A stretch of 64,000 bases of DNA, taken from the NCBI RefSeq assembly GCF_900142985.1, contig NZ_LT670849.1, positions 5,534,501 through 5,598,500 of the forward strand, in the 5' to 3' direction. Shown piece by piece: positions 30,502 to 39,582 of the stretch. This DNA is from Bradyrhizobium erythrophlei. GTDB taxonomy: Bacteria > Pseudomonadota > Alphaproteobacteria > Rhizobiales > Xanthobacteraceae. Positions within the stretch are counted from its first letter, which is position 1. Each line of letters begins with the position of its first letter. The translations under genes and the position numbers were made by a program. The notes below the pieces were generated by a model. The model saw nothing but the letters and a program-made list of their open reading frames with translations, did no database searches and was not told the DNA's origin.

Positions 30502-31707
30502 ATGGCGTCGGATACCGAGCGCGGGGCGCTGTATCGTCCCATTGTGCCGAACCAGCATAGCCGGGTCACCTACGCCGAATTGCTGTTCGACCTGGTTTTC
30601 GTGTTTGCGGTCACGCAGGTGTCGCACACGCTGCTTGGGCATTTCACCCCGATCGGCGCGCTACAAACCACCTTGCTGCTGCTCAGCGTTTGGTGGGTGT
30701 GGGTCTTCACTTCCTGGATCACCAACTGGCTCGACCCCGAGCTCACACCCGTCCGCATACTTCTGTTTCTTCTGATGCTGGGCGGGCTCGTGCTGTCGAC
30801 CTCGATCCCGAAGGCCTTCGATTCGCGCGGCCTGTGGTTTGCGATCGCCTATGCGACCATGCAGGTCGGCCGCACCATCTTCTTGCTGCTGTCGACGTCG
30901 CCAGCCCAGACTGGCGCCCGGATGAACGCCATCCGCATCCTGGTCTGGCTGTCAACCTCGGGCATCTTCTGGATCGCCGGTGGTCTCGCGGAGGGAGAAC
31001 CGCGGCTGGTGTTGTGGGCGATCGCGCTCGCCATCGAATACGTCTCGCCCGCGGTGCGGTTCTGGATTCCGAAATACGGCGCCTCGTCGGTGACGGACTG
31101 GTATGTCGAGGGCGGCCATATTGCCGAGCGCTGCGCCGGCTTCATCATCATCGCACTTGGCGAGTCCATCGTCGTCACCGGCGCGACCTTTGCCGATCTG
31201 AAATGGACCTCTGAAGTCGTCGTGGCATTCCTGTCGGCTTTCGTGGCGGCGCTCGCGATGTGGTGGATCTATTTCCACAAGGGCGCGGAGGCCGGCTCTG
31301 AGCTGATCTCGAATTCGAGCGAACCGGGGCGGCTGGCGAGGCTTGCCTACACCTATCTGCATCTGCCGATCGTCGCCGGCATCATTCTGTCGGCGGTCGC
31401 TGACGACGTCGTGCTCCAGCATCCGGCCGGTCATTCCGATGCGAGGGTGATTGTCAGCGCCGTCGGCGGGCCGATGCTGTTTTTGATCGGCGCGATCCTG
31501 TTCAAGCTCGCCGTCCGCGGCTGGCTTCAGCTGTCGCACGGCGTCGGCATTGTCGCGCTCGGTGTGCTCGGCTGGTACGGCGCAGAGCTATCGCCATTGA
31601 TGCTCTCGATCGCCACCACGGTCCTGATGGGGATCGTCGCGGTCTGGGAATCGCTCTCGCTACGGTCGCGGCCGGACAACCCTCAATCGGAAGCTTCCAG
31701 CGCGTGA
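30502..31707 (+). CDS. Low-temperature-requirement protein A (LtrA) family membrane protein
   Basis: 401 residues with ten or so hydrophobic helices. The family opening is visible: RVTYAELLFDLVFVFAVTQVSHTLL, then LLLSVWWVWVFTSWITNWLDPE. AERCAGFIIIALGESIVVTGATF is the second family hallmark. LtrA was named from a Listeria cold-growth mutant, and the biochemical role is unknown. It overlaps the 3' end of egtD on the opposite strand by 25 bp. It lies between bolA and grxD in an apparent insertion block. Confidence 0.9.
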   Translation: MASDTERGALYRPIVPNQHSRVTYAELLFDLVFVFAVTQVSHTLLGHFTPIGALQTTLLLLSVWWVWVFTSWITNWLDPELTPVRILLFLLMLGGLVLSTSIPKAFDSRGLWFAIAYATMQVGRTIFLLLSTSPAQTGARMNAIRILVWLSTSGIFWIAGGLAEGEPRLVLWAIALAIEYVSPAVRFWIPKYGASSVTDWYVEGGHIAERCAGFIIIALGESIVVTGATFADLKWTSEVVVAFLSAFVAALAMWWIYFHKGAEAGSELISNSSEPGRLARLAYTYLHLPIVAGIILSAVADDVVLQHPAGHSDARVIVSAVGGPMLFLIGAILFKLAVRGWLQLSHGVGIVALGVLGWYGAELSPLMLSIATTVLMGIVAVWESLSLRSRPDNPQSEASSA

Positions 31708-32654
31708 ACCGAAAACAGGCCCGCTTCATCGGTCCAGGATTGCAGCAGCGACCAGCCTGAGACCCGCGCAAGCAGGGCGAAACGGTCGATCGAGTATTTA
31801 TAGCTGTTCTCGGTATGGATGCTCTCGCCGGGGCGGAACGAGAACTTCTGGCCGAGCACTTCGGCCGTCAGCGCCTTCTTGCTGATCAGGTGCATCTCGA
31901 TGCGATGGCGGTCGCGGTTATAGACCGCGCGATGAATGAAGGCGCCGACGTCGAAGTCACCGCCGAGTTCGCGGTTGATCCGGTGCAGCACATTGAGATT
32001 GAACCGCGCGGTGACGCCGGCGGTGTCGTTATAGGCGTCGTAGAGCGTCCGTTCGTCCTTTTCCAGATCGACGCCGATCACCATGCGGGCGCCTTTGCCC
32101 AGGATGGTGCGCGCGCTCTTGAGGAATTTGCAGGCTTCGCCCGGTTCGAAATTGCCAAGCGTCGAGCCCGGAAAAAAGCCGACCTTCGGCATGTCGCGCA
32201 CCGCTTCCGGAAGCTCGAAGGCGGCGGTGAAGTCCGCAGTGACGGGATGAATGGCAAGGCCCGGATAATCGGCGCGCAAGGCTTGCGCCTGCGCATTGAG
32301 AAATTCGCCGGAGATATCGACGGGCACGTAGGCCCCTAGCCGGCATTCGCCGAGCAAAAGCCGCACCTTGGTGGTCGAGCCGGCTCCGAATTCGACCAGT
32401 GCTGCCCCGTCCGGAACGATGGACGAGATGGCCCGGCTGCGGTTGCGCAGGATCGAGAGCTCGGTGCGGGTCGGATAGTATTCGGGCAGCACGGTGATCT
32501 GTTCGAACAACTCGGAGCCCGTCGCATCGTAGAAATATTTCGGCGACAGCCGTTTCGGCGCGCGCGACAAATCGTGGATGACGTCGCGCGCGAATACCGA
32601 CGTCGGTTCGTCGAAACGGTGAGCTTTAGCCAAAGCGGGGGTGTGCACGTTCAT
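31683..32654 (-). CDS. egtD: L-histidine N-alpha-methyltransferase EgtD
   Basis: 323 residues. EgtD trimethylates histidine to hercynine, the first step of ergothioneine synthesis. Motifs: APKRLSPKYFYDATGSELFEQITVLPEYYPTRTE at about residues 33-66, then LVEFGAGSTTKVRLLL (SAM loop), YVPVDISGEFL, and FFPGSTLGNFEP; the C-terminus has FRPGESIHTENSYKY. It is 48 bp downstream of egtB and probably co-transcribed with it. No glutamate-cysteine ligase (EgtA) or EgtC gene is in the window, so the pathway probably uses cysteine directly through an EgtB of the rhizobial type (inference). Confidence 0.95.
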   Translation of the reverse strand: MNVHTPALAKAHRFDEPTSVFARDVIHDLSRAPKRLSPKYFYDATGSELFEQITVLPEYYPTRTELSILRNRSRAISSIVPDGAALVEFGAGSTTKVRLLLGECRLGAYVPVDISGEFLNAQAQALRADYPGLAIHPVTADFTAAFELPEAVRDMPKVGFFPGSTLGNFEPGEACKFLKSARTILGKGARMVIGVDLEKDERTLYDAYNDTAGVTARFNLNVLHRINRELGGDFDVGAFIHRAVYNRDRHRIEMHLISKKALTAEVLGQKFSFRPGESIHTENSYKYSIDRFALLARVSGWSLLQSWTDEAGLFSVHALEASD

Positions 32655-32702
32655 GACAATCTCCCGGACGCGCTCTTTGGCGCGGTTGAATTTCTAAGAT
32701 TC

Positions 32703-33950
32703 CTAGTCGGCGTAGTCAGCGAGCCTTAGGCCAGTGAACTGCCAGCGGTGGTGTGGGTAGAAGAAGTTGCGATAGGTGACACGGCTATGACCGTCGGGTG
32801 TCGCCAGCGACGAGCCGCGCAGCACCAGCTGGTTAACCATGAACTTGCCGTTGTACTCTCCGAGCGCGCCCTCGATGGCGCGGTAGCCCGGATAGGGCGA
32901 GTAGGCGCTGCGGGTCCATTGCCAGACGATGCCGAAGGCGTCGTTGAGAAGGCCGGCGCGCGCGGCGACTTCCCATTCCATTTCGGTCGGCAGGTGCTGG
33001 CCGCGCCAGCGCGCAAACGCATCGGCCTCGTAGTAGCTGATATGACTGACCGGGCTTGCCGGATCGACCGGCTTGAGACCCGCCAGCGTCATGATGTGCC
33101 ATTGACCGTCGATCTCGCGCCAGTGGCCGGGCGCCTGCCACTGTTCGTTTGTCGCTGCGGCGAAGCCGTCCATCAGCCAGAGCGTCGGCGTGGTGTAGCC
33201 GCCGTCGGCCATGAAGGCGATCCAGTCGGCATTGGTGACGAGGTTGCGCGCAAGACGGACCGGGCCGACCAACGCGCGATGCACCGGCTTTTCATTATCG
33301 AAATGAAAGCTGTCGCCGGCGTGCCCGATTGAATGGATGCCTTCGGTGAGCTCGATCCAGTCTTCGCCCGAGCCGCCTGCGGCGGGGAATTGCCAGGACG
33401 GATCATAGGCTGGCGGAATCGGGTTCTGCGCAAAGGCGTGCAGGATGTCCGTGTACATCAATTCCTGATGCTGCTGCTCGTGGTTGAGGCCGACCTCGAC
33501 TAGCGGCGCCATCGCGGAAAGCTTTTCCTCGCCCGCTTCGCGGAAGAATTTCACGACCGCCGCATCGACGTGACGGCGGTAGGCGGTGATTTCGTCGGCG
33601 GAGGGACGGGTGAGGTCGCCGCGCCGGGCGCGGGCATGCCGGGGACCGGCGCTGACATAATAGGAATTGAACAGGAAGGCGTAGTCGGGATGGTAGGGCT
33701 TGTATCCGCTACAGTGCTCGCCGAGCAGAAACTGCTCGAAAAACCAGGTGGTGTGGGCGCGATGCCATTTGGCCGGGCTCGCGTCTGGCATGGACTGGAT
33801 CAGCTGGTCCTCGGGGCTGAGCGGTGCGGCGCGACGTTCTGTCTCGTTTCGCACCGCCAAAAAGGCGTCGATCAGCTCGTCTGCGAGGCCGGTTTTTTCC
33901 GAAAATAACGACGGGCGAGAGGCGGCAATGGCGGATACGGTTTTCGTCAC
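32703..33950 (-). CDS. egtB: Ergothioneine sulfoxide synthase EgtB
   Basis: 415 residues, non-haem iron oxygenase that joins hercynine to a thiol in ergothioneine synthesis. It has an N-terminal DinB-like domain with the iron ligands: an AHTTWFFE motif (His near 66) and LNHEQQHQELMYTD (His near 157 and 161). The C-terminal formylglycine-generating-enzyme-like domain includes ARWRGQHLPTEMEWEVAARAG and VLRGSSLATPDGHSRVTYRNFFYPHHRWQFTGLRLA. The chosen start is GTG at 33950. Together with egtD this is the two-gene ergothioneine module. Confidence 0.94.
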   Translation of the reverse strand: MTKTVSAIAASRPSLFSEKTGLADELIDAFLAVRNETERRAAPLSPEDQLIQSMPDASPAKWHRAHTTWFFEQFLLGEHCSGYKPYHPDYAFLFNSYYVSAGPRHARARRGDLTRPSADEITAYRRHVDAAVVKFFREAGEEKLSAMAPLVEVGLNHEQQHQELMYTDILHAFAQNPIPPAYDPSWQFPAAGGSGEDWIELTEGIHSIGHAGDSFHFDNEKPVHRALVGPVRLARNLVTNADWIAFMADGGYTTPTLWLMDGFAAATNEQWQAPGHWREIDGQWHIMTLAGLKPVDPASPVSHISYYEADAFARWRGQHLPTEMEWEVAARAGLLNDAFGIVWQWTRSAYSPYPGYRAIEGALGEYNGKFMVNQLVLRGSSLATPDGHSRVTYRNFFYPHHRWQFTGLRLADYAD

Positions 33951-34263
33951 TGGGGTCTCCGGGTCGCAAAAGAAGAACGTCGGCCTCGAAGGGCGGTTCC
34001 TCGAGAACAGCCTGTCCTAGATAGGAGTTCCTTTCAGGGAAAAAAGCCTCCCCGGGGTCGAACCAGGTACGAACGGGCTGTGTCATCCGTTACCCCCCAA
34101 GGGCGGGCCGAGCCGGTCCCGCATGGCAGCTCCGACCGCCAAATTGCTTTGGATGCACAAGCGTTTGGGGTACATATATGGGAGTCGCGGAGGGCCAGCC
34201 GGCACGTCGCTGCGAGGCCCGATTCCGAAGTGGGTGTGTCACCCACCCCAAAGGGAAGAGAAT

Positions 34264-34596
34264 ATGAGCATCGAGCAATTCATCGACAACGAAGTGAAGT
34301 CGAACGACGTCGTGCTGTTCATGAAGGGCACGCCGCAGTTTCCGCAGTGTGGTTTCTCCGGCCAGGTCGTGCAGATCCTCGATCACATCGGGGTCGGCTA
34401 TAAGGGCCTCAACGTTCTTGAGTCCGCCGATCTGCGCAACGGCATCAAGACCTACTCCAACTGGCCGACCATTCCGCAGCTCTATGTGAAGGGCGAATTC
34501 GTCGGCGGCTGCGACATCATCCGCGAGATGTTCCAGGCCGGTGAATTGCAGCAACTCTTCACCGACAAGGGCGTGGCGGTCACAACCGCCGCCTGA
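34264..34596 (+). CDS. grxD: Monothiol glutaredoxin
   Basis: 110 residues. It holds the CGFS active site with Cys29 ([19 protein letters not shown]), the conserved [23 protein letters not shown], and the terminal GELQQLF. It carries [2Fe-2S] clusters bound by CGFS and glutathione, usually in complex with BolA. The ATG at 34264 has GGGAAGAG just upstream. Its stop overlaps the macro-domain gene start (TGATG), so the two are translationally coupled. About 300 bp upstream (33951-34263) contain no gene I can support. Confidence 0.95.
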   Translation: MSIEQFIDNEVKSNDVVLFMKGTPQFPQCGFSGQVVQILDHIGVGYKGLNVLESADLRNGIKTYSNWPTIPQLYVKGEFVGGCDIIREMFQAGELQQLFTDKGVAVTTAA

Positions 34597-35135
34597 TGCC
34601 TTCGGTCGCGCGCCAGATCGGTGGCGTGCGGTTTGAAGTCGTCGTTGCCGACATCACGACCCTGCGTGTCGAGACAATCGTCAACGCCGCCAACACGTCC
34701 TTGCTTGGCGGCGGTGGGGTCGATGGCGCGATCCATCGGGCCGCAGGGCCCGAGCTCCTGGCGGAATGCCGCACGCTGGGCGGCTGCGCCACGGGCGACG
34801 CCAAAATCACCAAGGGCTACCGCCTGCCGGCCAAGCACGTGATCCATGCCGTGGGTCCGGTCTGGAACGGCGGCCAGCGCGGCGAGGATGAATTGCTCGC
34901 CTCCTGCTATACCCGCGCCATCGCGCTTTGCCGCGAAAACAACCTGACATCGATTGCGTTTCCAGCGATCTCGACCGGCGTCTACCGCTTTCCGGCCGAC
35001 CGCGCGGCGCATATCGCGGTGTCGAGCACTGTCGAGGCCTTGAAGGCGGCGCCCGCCATCACCCGCGTGATCTTCTGCTGCTTCTCCAAAGACAGCGCCG
35101 CCCTGCACGAACAGGCGCTGGTGTCCCGGTTCTGA
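34596..35135 (+). CDS. Macro-domain protein (O-acetyl-ADP-ribose deacetylase type)
   Basis: 179 residues. It is a single macro domain that binds ADP-ribose and probably removes O-acetyl or mono-ADP-ribosyl groups. Motifs: [35 protein letters not shown] (the NAAN and [10 protein letters not shown] loops), [22 protein letters not shown], and [22 protein letters not shown]. It is coupled to grxD by a TGATG overlap. Its last six codons and stop lie inside the left arm of double-hairpin repeat copy B, so its C-terminal LVSRF may derive from the repeat. Confidence 0.93.
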   Translation: MPSVARQIGGVRFEVVVADITTLRVETIVNAANTSLLGGGGVDGAIHRAAGPELLAECRTLGGCATGDAKITKGYRLPAKHVIHAVGPVWNGGQRGEDELLASCYTRAIALCRENNLTSIAFPAISTGVYRFPADRAAHIAVSSTVEALKAAPAITRVIFCCFSKDSAALHEQALVSRF

Positions 35136-35283
35136 CATTCGTATGACGACGCGGCGGGTTCTTTTACGAATGTCATAACCAAAGGGACACCAGCAAATAT
35201 AGTTTTGCGGTGCGGTTTTGGATTTGGCATTCGCTCTGAGAACTCGCGGTAGGACTGAAGCGAATGCCAAATCCACCGCACCG
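35117..35283 (-). repeat. Double-hairpin repeat, copy B (inverted relative to A)
   Basis: Hairpin a: GCTGGTGTCCC and GGTTCTGACATTCGTA pair with partners separated by a loop, with AAA bulged on the right arm and one mismatch. Hairpin b: CGGTGCGG, then a TTT bulge, then TGGATTTGGCATTCGCT pairs fully with AGCGAATGCCAAATCCA and CCGCACCG. The spacer AAATATAGTTTTG is the reverse complement type of the copy A spacer. Stem bases differ from copy A at several paired positions yet remain complementary. It includes the macro-domain stop codon. Confidence 0.88.
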
Positions 35284-35367
35284 GCCGGGTTCGGCGAGCC
35301 TTGTCCGGATTGAGCCGGACGCTACACTGCGGCCGAGATTTGACGTCCCAGCCAATCGGTGAATGCG

Positions 35368-36660
35368 ATGATCGGTCCGCAAAGGACGAACGGCCTAGTG
35401 GCCCGGCTTGCGGCTGCGCTGACGCTCCTGTTTTTCGCGACCGGTCTCAGCCCATCCCGCGCTGAATTCCCAACCTTGGTCGCGTCTGGTTTTTCGGTCA
35501 GAGGCCTCGAACGCGTCCGCGACTACCTGCGCAACGAGGTCGCAACCGGCAAGATTCCGGGCGCCGTGCTTCTGATCCAGCGGCACGGTCAGCGGATTCT
35601 GCTCGAAAGCTTTGGGGTCAAGGACGCCGAAAGCCGGCGTCCGATGACGGATGATTCGATCTTCCGGCTGTATTCGATGTCGAAGCCGGTCACATCGGTG
35701 GCCGCGATGATGCTGGTCGACGACGGCAAGATCTCGCTCGACGATCCCCTGTCGAAATTCATTCCGGTGTTTGCCGGCACCAAAGTCGCGGTCGAAAAAC
35801 ACGACGAGAATGGCAAAGTGGTTCTGGCCACCGAACCTGCGGCGCGCCCGATCACAATTCTCGATCTCCTGCGTCAGACTTCCGGCATCACTTACGGCTT
35901 TTACGGCGATAACCCCGTTCGGCAACTCTATGCGAAGAGCAATCTGTTTGATGGCGACGTCGACAATGCGGAGCTCGCCGAGCGGCTGGCGAAATTGCCG
36001 CTGGCCGAACAGCCGGGTACGCTGTGGGACTATGGCCACTCGACCGACGTCCTCGGTCGCGTCATCGAGGTCGTCTCCGGAAAATCGCTTTATGCGTTCG
36101 AAAAGGAGCGGCTGCTCGATCCTCTCGGGATGATCGATACGGCGTTCAGGGTCGACGATTCCAGGCGCTCGCGTGTCGCCGAGCCGCTGCCCGGCGATGT
36201 TCCGCTGAGCACCGTCAAAGGCCTCGGCGATCCGGTCCAGCGGCGGCGCTGGCAATCCGGTGGCGGAGGGATGGTCGGTACTGCCGATGACTACGCGCGC
36301 TTCGCGCAGATGCTGCTCAACGGCGGTCAACTCGACGGCAGGCGATATCTCAAGCCCGAAACGGTTTCCCTGATGACATCGGACCTGGTGCCGCCGGAAT
36401 CCGGGATCGCCCGCGATTACTATTATTTCCCGAGTGGCGACAGTGGTTTCGGTTTGGGCTTCGCCGTCCGGGTGGTCGAGAACCCGCTGCTGCCGACGGG
36501 GGAATATCGCTGGGATGGCGCCGGCGGCACGTTCTTCTTCGTCGATCCCAAAGACGATATGTTTGCGGTCTGCATGCTGGCGTCGCCATCGCAGCGCCAG
36601 CGTATTCAGATCGAATTGAAGAAGCTGATCTACCAGGCGCTCGAGAAACAAGGCCCGTGA
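35368..36660 (+). CDS. Exported serine hydrolase, beta-lactamase/DD-peptidase family (class C type)
   Basis: 430 residues from ATG 35368 (a GTG at 35359 is also in frame). A signal peptide ends near SPSRA (about residue 30). The SxxK motif is FRLYSMSKPVTSVAAMML (Ser and Lys near 105 and 108). YGHSTD occupies the place of the YxN motif, and WDGAGGTFF that of the KTG/HxG box near the C-terminus. The fold is the serine beta-lactamase-like EstB family, acting as an esterase, peptidase or lactamase; substrate unknown. Its stop overlaps the next gene (TGATG), so both are coupled. Confidence 0.88.
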   Translation: MIGPQRTNGLVARLAAALTLLFFATGLSPSRAEFPTLVASGFSVRGLERVRDYLRNEVATGKIPGAVLLIQRHGQRILLESFGVKDAESRRPMTDDSIFRLYSMSKPVTSVAAMMLVDDGKISLDDPLSKFIPVFAGTKVAVEKHDENGKVVLATEPAARPITILDLLRQTSGITYGFYGDNPVRQLYAKSNLFDGDVDNAELAERLAKLPLAEQPGTLWDYGHSTDVLGRVIEVVSGKSLYAFEKERLLDPLGMIDTAFRVDDSRRSRVAEPLPGDVPLSTVKGLGDPVQRRRWQSGGGGMVGTADDYARFAQMLLNGGQLDGRRYLKPETVSLMTSDLVPPESGIARDYYYFPSGDSGFGLGFAVRVVENPLLPTGEYRWDGAGGTFFFVDPKDDMFAVCMLASPSQRQRIQIELKKLIYQALEKQGP

Positions 36661-37538
36661 TGACCGTGCAGGAAACCGTCAAGACAGGCAGCGAGGCGTT
36701 TCCGCCTGTCAAATTGGCGGTTGGAATCCTTCTTGTCGTCTATCTGGCGCTGGTGATCGGCTTTGCCTGGAATCCGAACCCGCTGGCGCAAGTCCTGGCG
36801 GCGATCGGCATTCTCGCCGCCTTGATCCATGCGGTTGTGTTTTACGGGTGGAGGGATGGGTTCGCGCTGTTTGCGATCTGCATCGCCATCACTTTTGCCA
36901 TGGAGAATCTTGGCTCACTGACAGGTTTTCCGTTTGGCCATTATCACTTCGAGGTCGGCGCGAACCTTCCGCATGTCGGCGTTATCCCGGTCATCGTCGG
37001 ACCGCTGTGGTTCGGCATGGGGTATTTTTCCTGGCATGTCGCGGCCGTCCTGCTCGGCGTACCGGCGCGCCCGCGCGGGAGGCTCGAACGTTTCGCGTTG
37101 CCGCTTGTCGCAGCCTTCGTGATGACGCAGTGGGACGTGGTGATGGAGCCAGCGGAATCCACCATCGCCAAGGCCTGGATCTGGCACGATGGCGGCGCCC
37201 ATTTTGGCGTGCCGCTGTCGAACTATGCCGGCTGGCTGTTGACGTCGTGGCTGTTCTTCCAGGCCTTCGCCATTTATCTCGGCCGCCGGCCGGGCTTGCC
37301 GGGGCCCGCGCAGACGCGATCATTACGGCTGATCGCGATCGCGTTTTACTTAAGTTCAGGCCTCACACACGTCACGCCGTGGCTGATCGGCCAGAGCGGC
37401 GAGGTGGTGGATGCTGCCGGCCAGCTTTGGCGCGTCAGCGATCTGCGCGGGGCCACCGTCGTCTCCATGGTATGCACGATGTTCGCCACGTCGATGCTGG
37501 CGGCCTTGCGGCTTGTTAACAAACCGGCCGAAAGCTGA
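36660..37538 (+). CDS. Carotenoid-biosynthesis-like membrane protein (CruF/DUF422 family)
   Basis: 292 residues with seven or more hydrophobic helices. AICIAITFAMENLGSLTGFPFGHYHFEVGANLPHVGVIPVIVGPLWFGMGYFSWHV is the characteristic block of the CruF/DUF422 family, with the conserved GHYHF and the polar residues in helices. DVVMEPAESTIAKAWIWHDGGAHFGVPLSNYAGWLLTSW follows. CruF hydrates carotenoid ends, but no other carotenoid gene is present here. The start at 36660 overlaps the serine hydrolase stop. Confidence 0.85.
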   Translation: MTVQETVKTGSEAFPPVKLAVGILLVVYLALVIGFAWNPNPLAQVLAAIGILAALIHAVVFYGWRDGFALFAICIAITFAMENLGSLTGFPFGHYHFEVGANLPHVGVIPVIVGPLWFGMGYFSWHVAAVLLGVPARPRGRLERFALPLVAAFVMTQWDVVMEPAESTIAKAWIWHDGGAHFGVPLSNYAGWLLTSWLFFQAFAIYLGRRPGLPGPAQTRSLRLIAIAFYLSSGLTHVTPWLIGQSGEVVDAAGQLWRVSDLRGATVVSMVCTMFATSMLAALRLVNKPAES

Positions 37539-37544
37539 GGCGGC

Positions 37545-38612
37545 TTACGCCTTCCGGACGATTTCGCGTACGTGGGCGATCGTTTCCTCGATCATGGCTG
37601 AGGTGACGTCGAGATGTGTGCACGCACGGATGCGGCCATCCATCACCGCGATCTGCACCCCGCGCTTGTTTAGCGCGGCAATCATGTCGTTGGCGCTGAT
37701 GCCGGCGCCATCCGGCTTGAAGAACACGAGATTGGTTTCGGGCTCCTGCACCTCGACGCCCTGGATCTGCGCCAGCCCCCGCGCCAGCGCGCGAGCATTG
37801 GCGTGATCTTCCGCAAGCCGGTCGACGTGATGATCGAGTGCGTAAGTGCAGGCAGCGGCGCACATGCCGGACTGCCGCATCGAGCCGCCGAGGCGCTGCT
37901 TCCAGCGCCATACCTGATCGATGAAGTCGCGCGTGCCGGCAAGCACCGCGCCGATCGGCGCGCCTAGGCCTTTCGAGAAGTCGATCCAGGCCGAATCCCA
38001 GCCCGCGGTCATGTCGCGCGCGCTGATGCCGGTGGCGACCGTGGCATTCAATAGCCGCGCGCCGTCCATGTGGGTCGCCATGCCGTTGGCCTTGGCGATT
38101 TTGACGACCTCGTCGAGATCGGCCTTTTTCCAGATCGTGCCGCCGCCGATATTGGCGGTCTGCTCGGCGCTGACCAGCGTCTGCGGTGGCTGATAACGCG
38201 TGCGCGGGTGCAGCGCCGCGCGGAAGGTTTCGGCTGTGAACTTGCCGTCGGCGCCTTGCAGAGGCGTGATCTGGAATCCGCCGAGGGCTGCATGCGCGCC
38301 GCCTTCGCGCGCGATGAGGTGAGCCGAGACGTGGGCGAGGATCTCATCGCCCGGCCGGCAATAGACCAGCGTTGCCGTGACATTGCACATGGTGCCGGAC
38401 GGCAGGAACACGGCCGCTTCTTTTCCCATCAGTTCGGCAACGCGGTCGCAGAGCAGATTGGTGGAGGGATCGTCGCCGACCTGTTCGTCACCGACTTCGG
38501 CGCGCGCCATCGCTTCGCGCATCGCCGGCGTCGGCCGGGTTTGGGTGTCCGACAACAGGTTGATGCGGACCGGGGGTGCCTTGCGATCACGGCGGACGGG
38601 GGTATAGGCCAT
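37545..38612 (-). CDS. Low-specificity threonine aldolase
   Basis: 355 residues, a PLP-dependent fold-type I enzyme that splits L-threonine or L-allo-threonine into glycine and acetaldehyde. INLLSDTQTRPTPAMREAMARAEVGDEQVGDDPSTNLL is the family N-terminus, AVFLPSGTMCNVTATLVYCRPGDEI holds the PLP phosphate and ring contacts, and DSAWIDFSKGLGAPIGAVLAG contains the Schiff-base lysine near residue 215. It converges on the CruF-like gene with 6 bp between stops. Confidence 0.92.
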   Translation of the reverse strand: MAYTPVRRDRKAPPVRINLLSDTQTRPTPAMREAMARAEVGDEQVGDDPSTNLLCDRVAELMGKEAAVFLPSGTMCNVTATLVYCRPGDEILAHVSAHLIAREGGAHAALGGFQITPLQGADGKFTAETFRAALHPRTRYQPPQTLVSAEQTANIGGGTIWKKADLDEVVKIAKANGMATHMDGARLLNATVATGISARDMTAGWDSAWIDFSKGLGAPIGAVLAGTRDFIDQVWRWKQRLGGSMRQSGMCAAACTYALDHHVDRLAEDHANARALARGLAQIQGVEVQEPETNLVFFKPDGAGISANDMIAALNKRGVQIAVMDGRIRACTHLDVTSAMIEETIAHVREIVRKA

Positions 38613-38630
38613 TGACTATCTCCGTTTCGC

Positions 38631-38755
38631 GTCATGGCCAGGCATAGCCGTTCGAAGAACGGCGTCGCTTCCGCTCGCCTATGCCCGGCCATCCACGTCT
38701 TGTTTTGCGGCGACCATAAAGGCGTGGATGCCCGGCACAAGGCCAGCGCATGACG
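38631..38755. repeat. Interspersed palindrome between rpsD and the threonine aldolase gene
   Basis: The block starts GTCATGGCCAGGCATAGCCG and ends GCCAGCGCATGACG. Its inner arms GCCTATGCCCGGCCATCCACG and GCGTGGATGCCCGGC face each other. It differs from the other palindrome families of the window. It lies 5' of the aldolase start and 3' of rpsD. Confidence 0.55.
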
Positions 38756-38776
38756 AAAATTCGCGGACGTGACCAA

Positions 38777-38805
38777 GCAAAAGGCCCCGGCAAAACCGGG
38801 GCCTT
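38777..38805 (-). terminator. Intrinsic terminator of rpsD
   Basis: On the minus strand AAGGCCCCGG-TTTTG-CCGGGGCC is followed by TTTTGCTT. This is a strong GC stem with a T-run, about 30 bp beyond the rpsD stop. Confidence 0.85.
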
Positions 38806-38836
38806 GATTTTCACGTCATATGCAAAGACAGGTCTG

Positions 38837-39454
38837 TTAGCGCGAATAGAATTCGACGATCAGATGCGGCTCCATCTGCACCGCGAAAGGCACGTCGGCG
38901 AGCGCGGGCACGCGGACGAACTTCGCGGTCATCTTGCCATGATCGACTTCGAGATAATCCGGCACGTCGCGCTCGGGAAGCTGGCTTGCCTCAAGCACAT
39001 GCGTCAGCTGCTTCGAGGATTCCTTGACCTCGATGAGGTCGCCGACCTTCAGCTTGTAGCTGGAGATATTGACCTTGCGGCCGTTCACCTTGACGTGGCC
39101 GTGATTGATGAACTGGCGGGCGGCAAACATCGTGGCGACGAACTTGGCGCGGAACACGACGCTGTCGAGACGACGCTCGAGCAGGCCGATCAGGTTTTCA
39201 CCGGTGTCGCCCTTCATCCGGCCGGCTTCGACGTAGACGCCGTGGAACTGGCGCTCGCTGATATTGGCGTAATAGCCCTTCAGCTTCTGCTTGGCGCGGA
39301 GCTGCACGCCGAAGTCGGAGAGCTTGCCCTTGCGGCGCTGGCCGTGCTGGCCGGGGCCGTATTCGCGGCGATTCACGGGGCTCTTCGGGCGGCCCCAGAT
39401 ATTCTGGCCCATACGGCGGTCGATCTTGTATTTCGCCTCACTACGCTTTGTCAT
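38837..39454 (-). CDS. rpsD: 30S ribosomal protein S4
   Basis: 205 residues, the usual length. It starts [21 protein letters not shown] from the ATG at 39454 with a GAGGA ribosome site; a longer frame upstream is not conserved. The S4 N-terminal domain ([34 protein letters not shown]) and the RNA-binding S4 domain ([36 protein letters not shown]) are both intact. In Bradyrhizobium-type genomes rpsD is often separate from the alpha operon, as here. A pair of tandem hairpins upstream (39583-39639) may act in its leader. Confidence 0.97.
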   Translation of the reverse strand: MTKRSEAKYKIDRRMGQNIWGRPKSPVNRREYGPGQHGQRRKGKLSDFGVQLRAKQKLKGYYANISERQFHGVYVEAGRMKGDTGENLIGLLERRLDSVVFRAKFVATMFAARQFINHGHVKVNGRKVNISSYKLKVGDLIEVKESSKQLTHVLEASQLPERDVPDYLEVDHGKMTAKFVRVPALADVPFAVQMEPHLIVEFYSR

Positions 39455-39582
39455 CGCGTCCTCTTTCTCTAAAGCAGTTGGTTTGAGGAAACGCGCCCTC
39501 CTGTGCAGCCGGAATTTCCGTACTGCCGACAGGTCCGAACCCTTAAAGCTGGTAAAGAGTGGACCGCGGGTCGCGAAACGCA

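Noticed and set aside
34040..34070. A tRNA T-arm-like sequence (CCTGG-TTCGACC-CCGGG) on the minus strand near egtB
   Set aside because: The stem and loop fit a T-arm, but no acceptor, D-arm or anticodon arm can be built around it, so it is not a tRNA gene.
33709..34086. Minus-strand reading frame starting [12 protein letters not shown]
   Set aside because: Most of it lies in another frame of egtB; only the first 45 residues are outside and they resemble no family.
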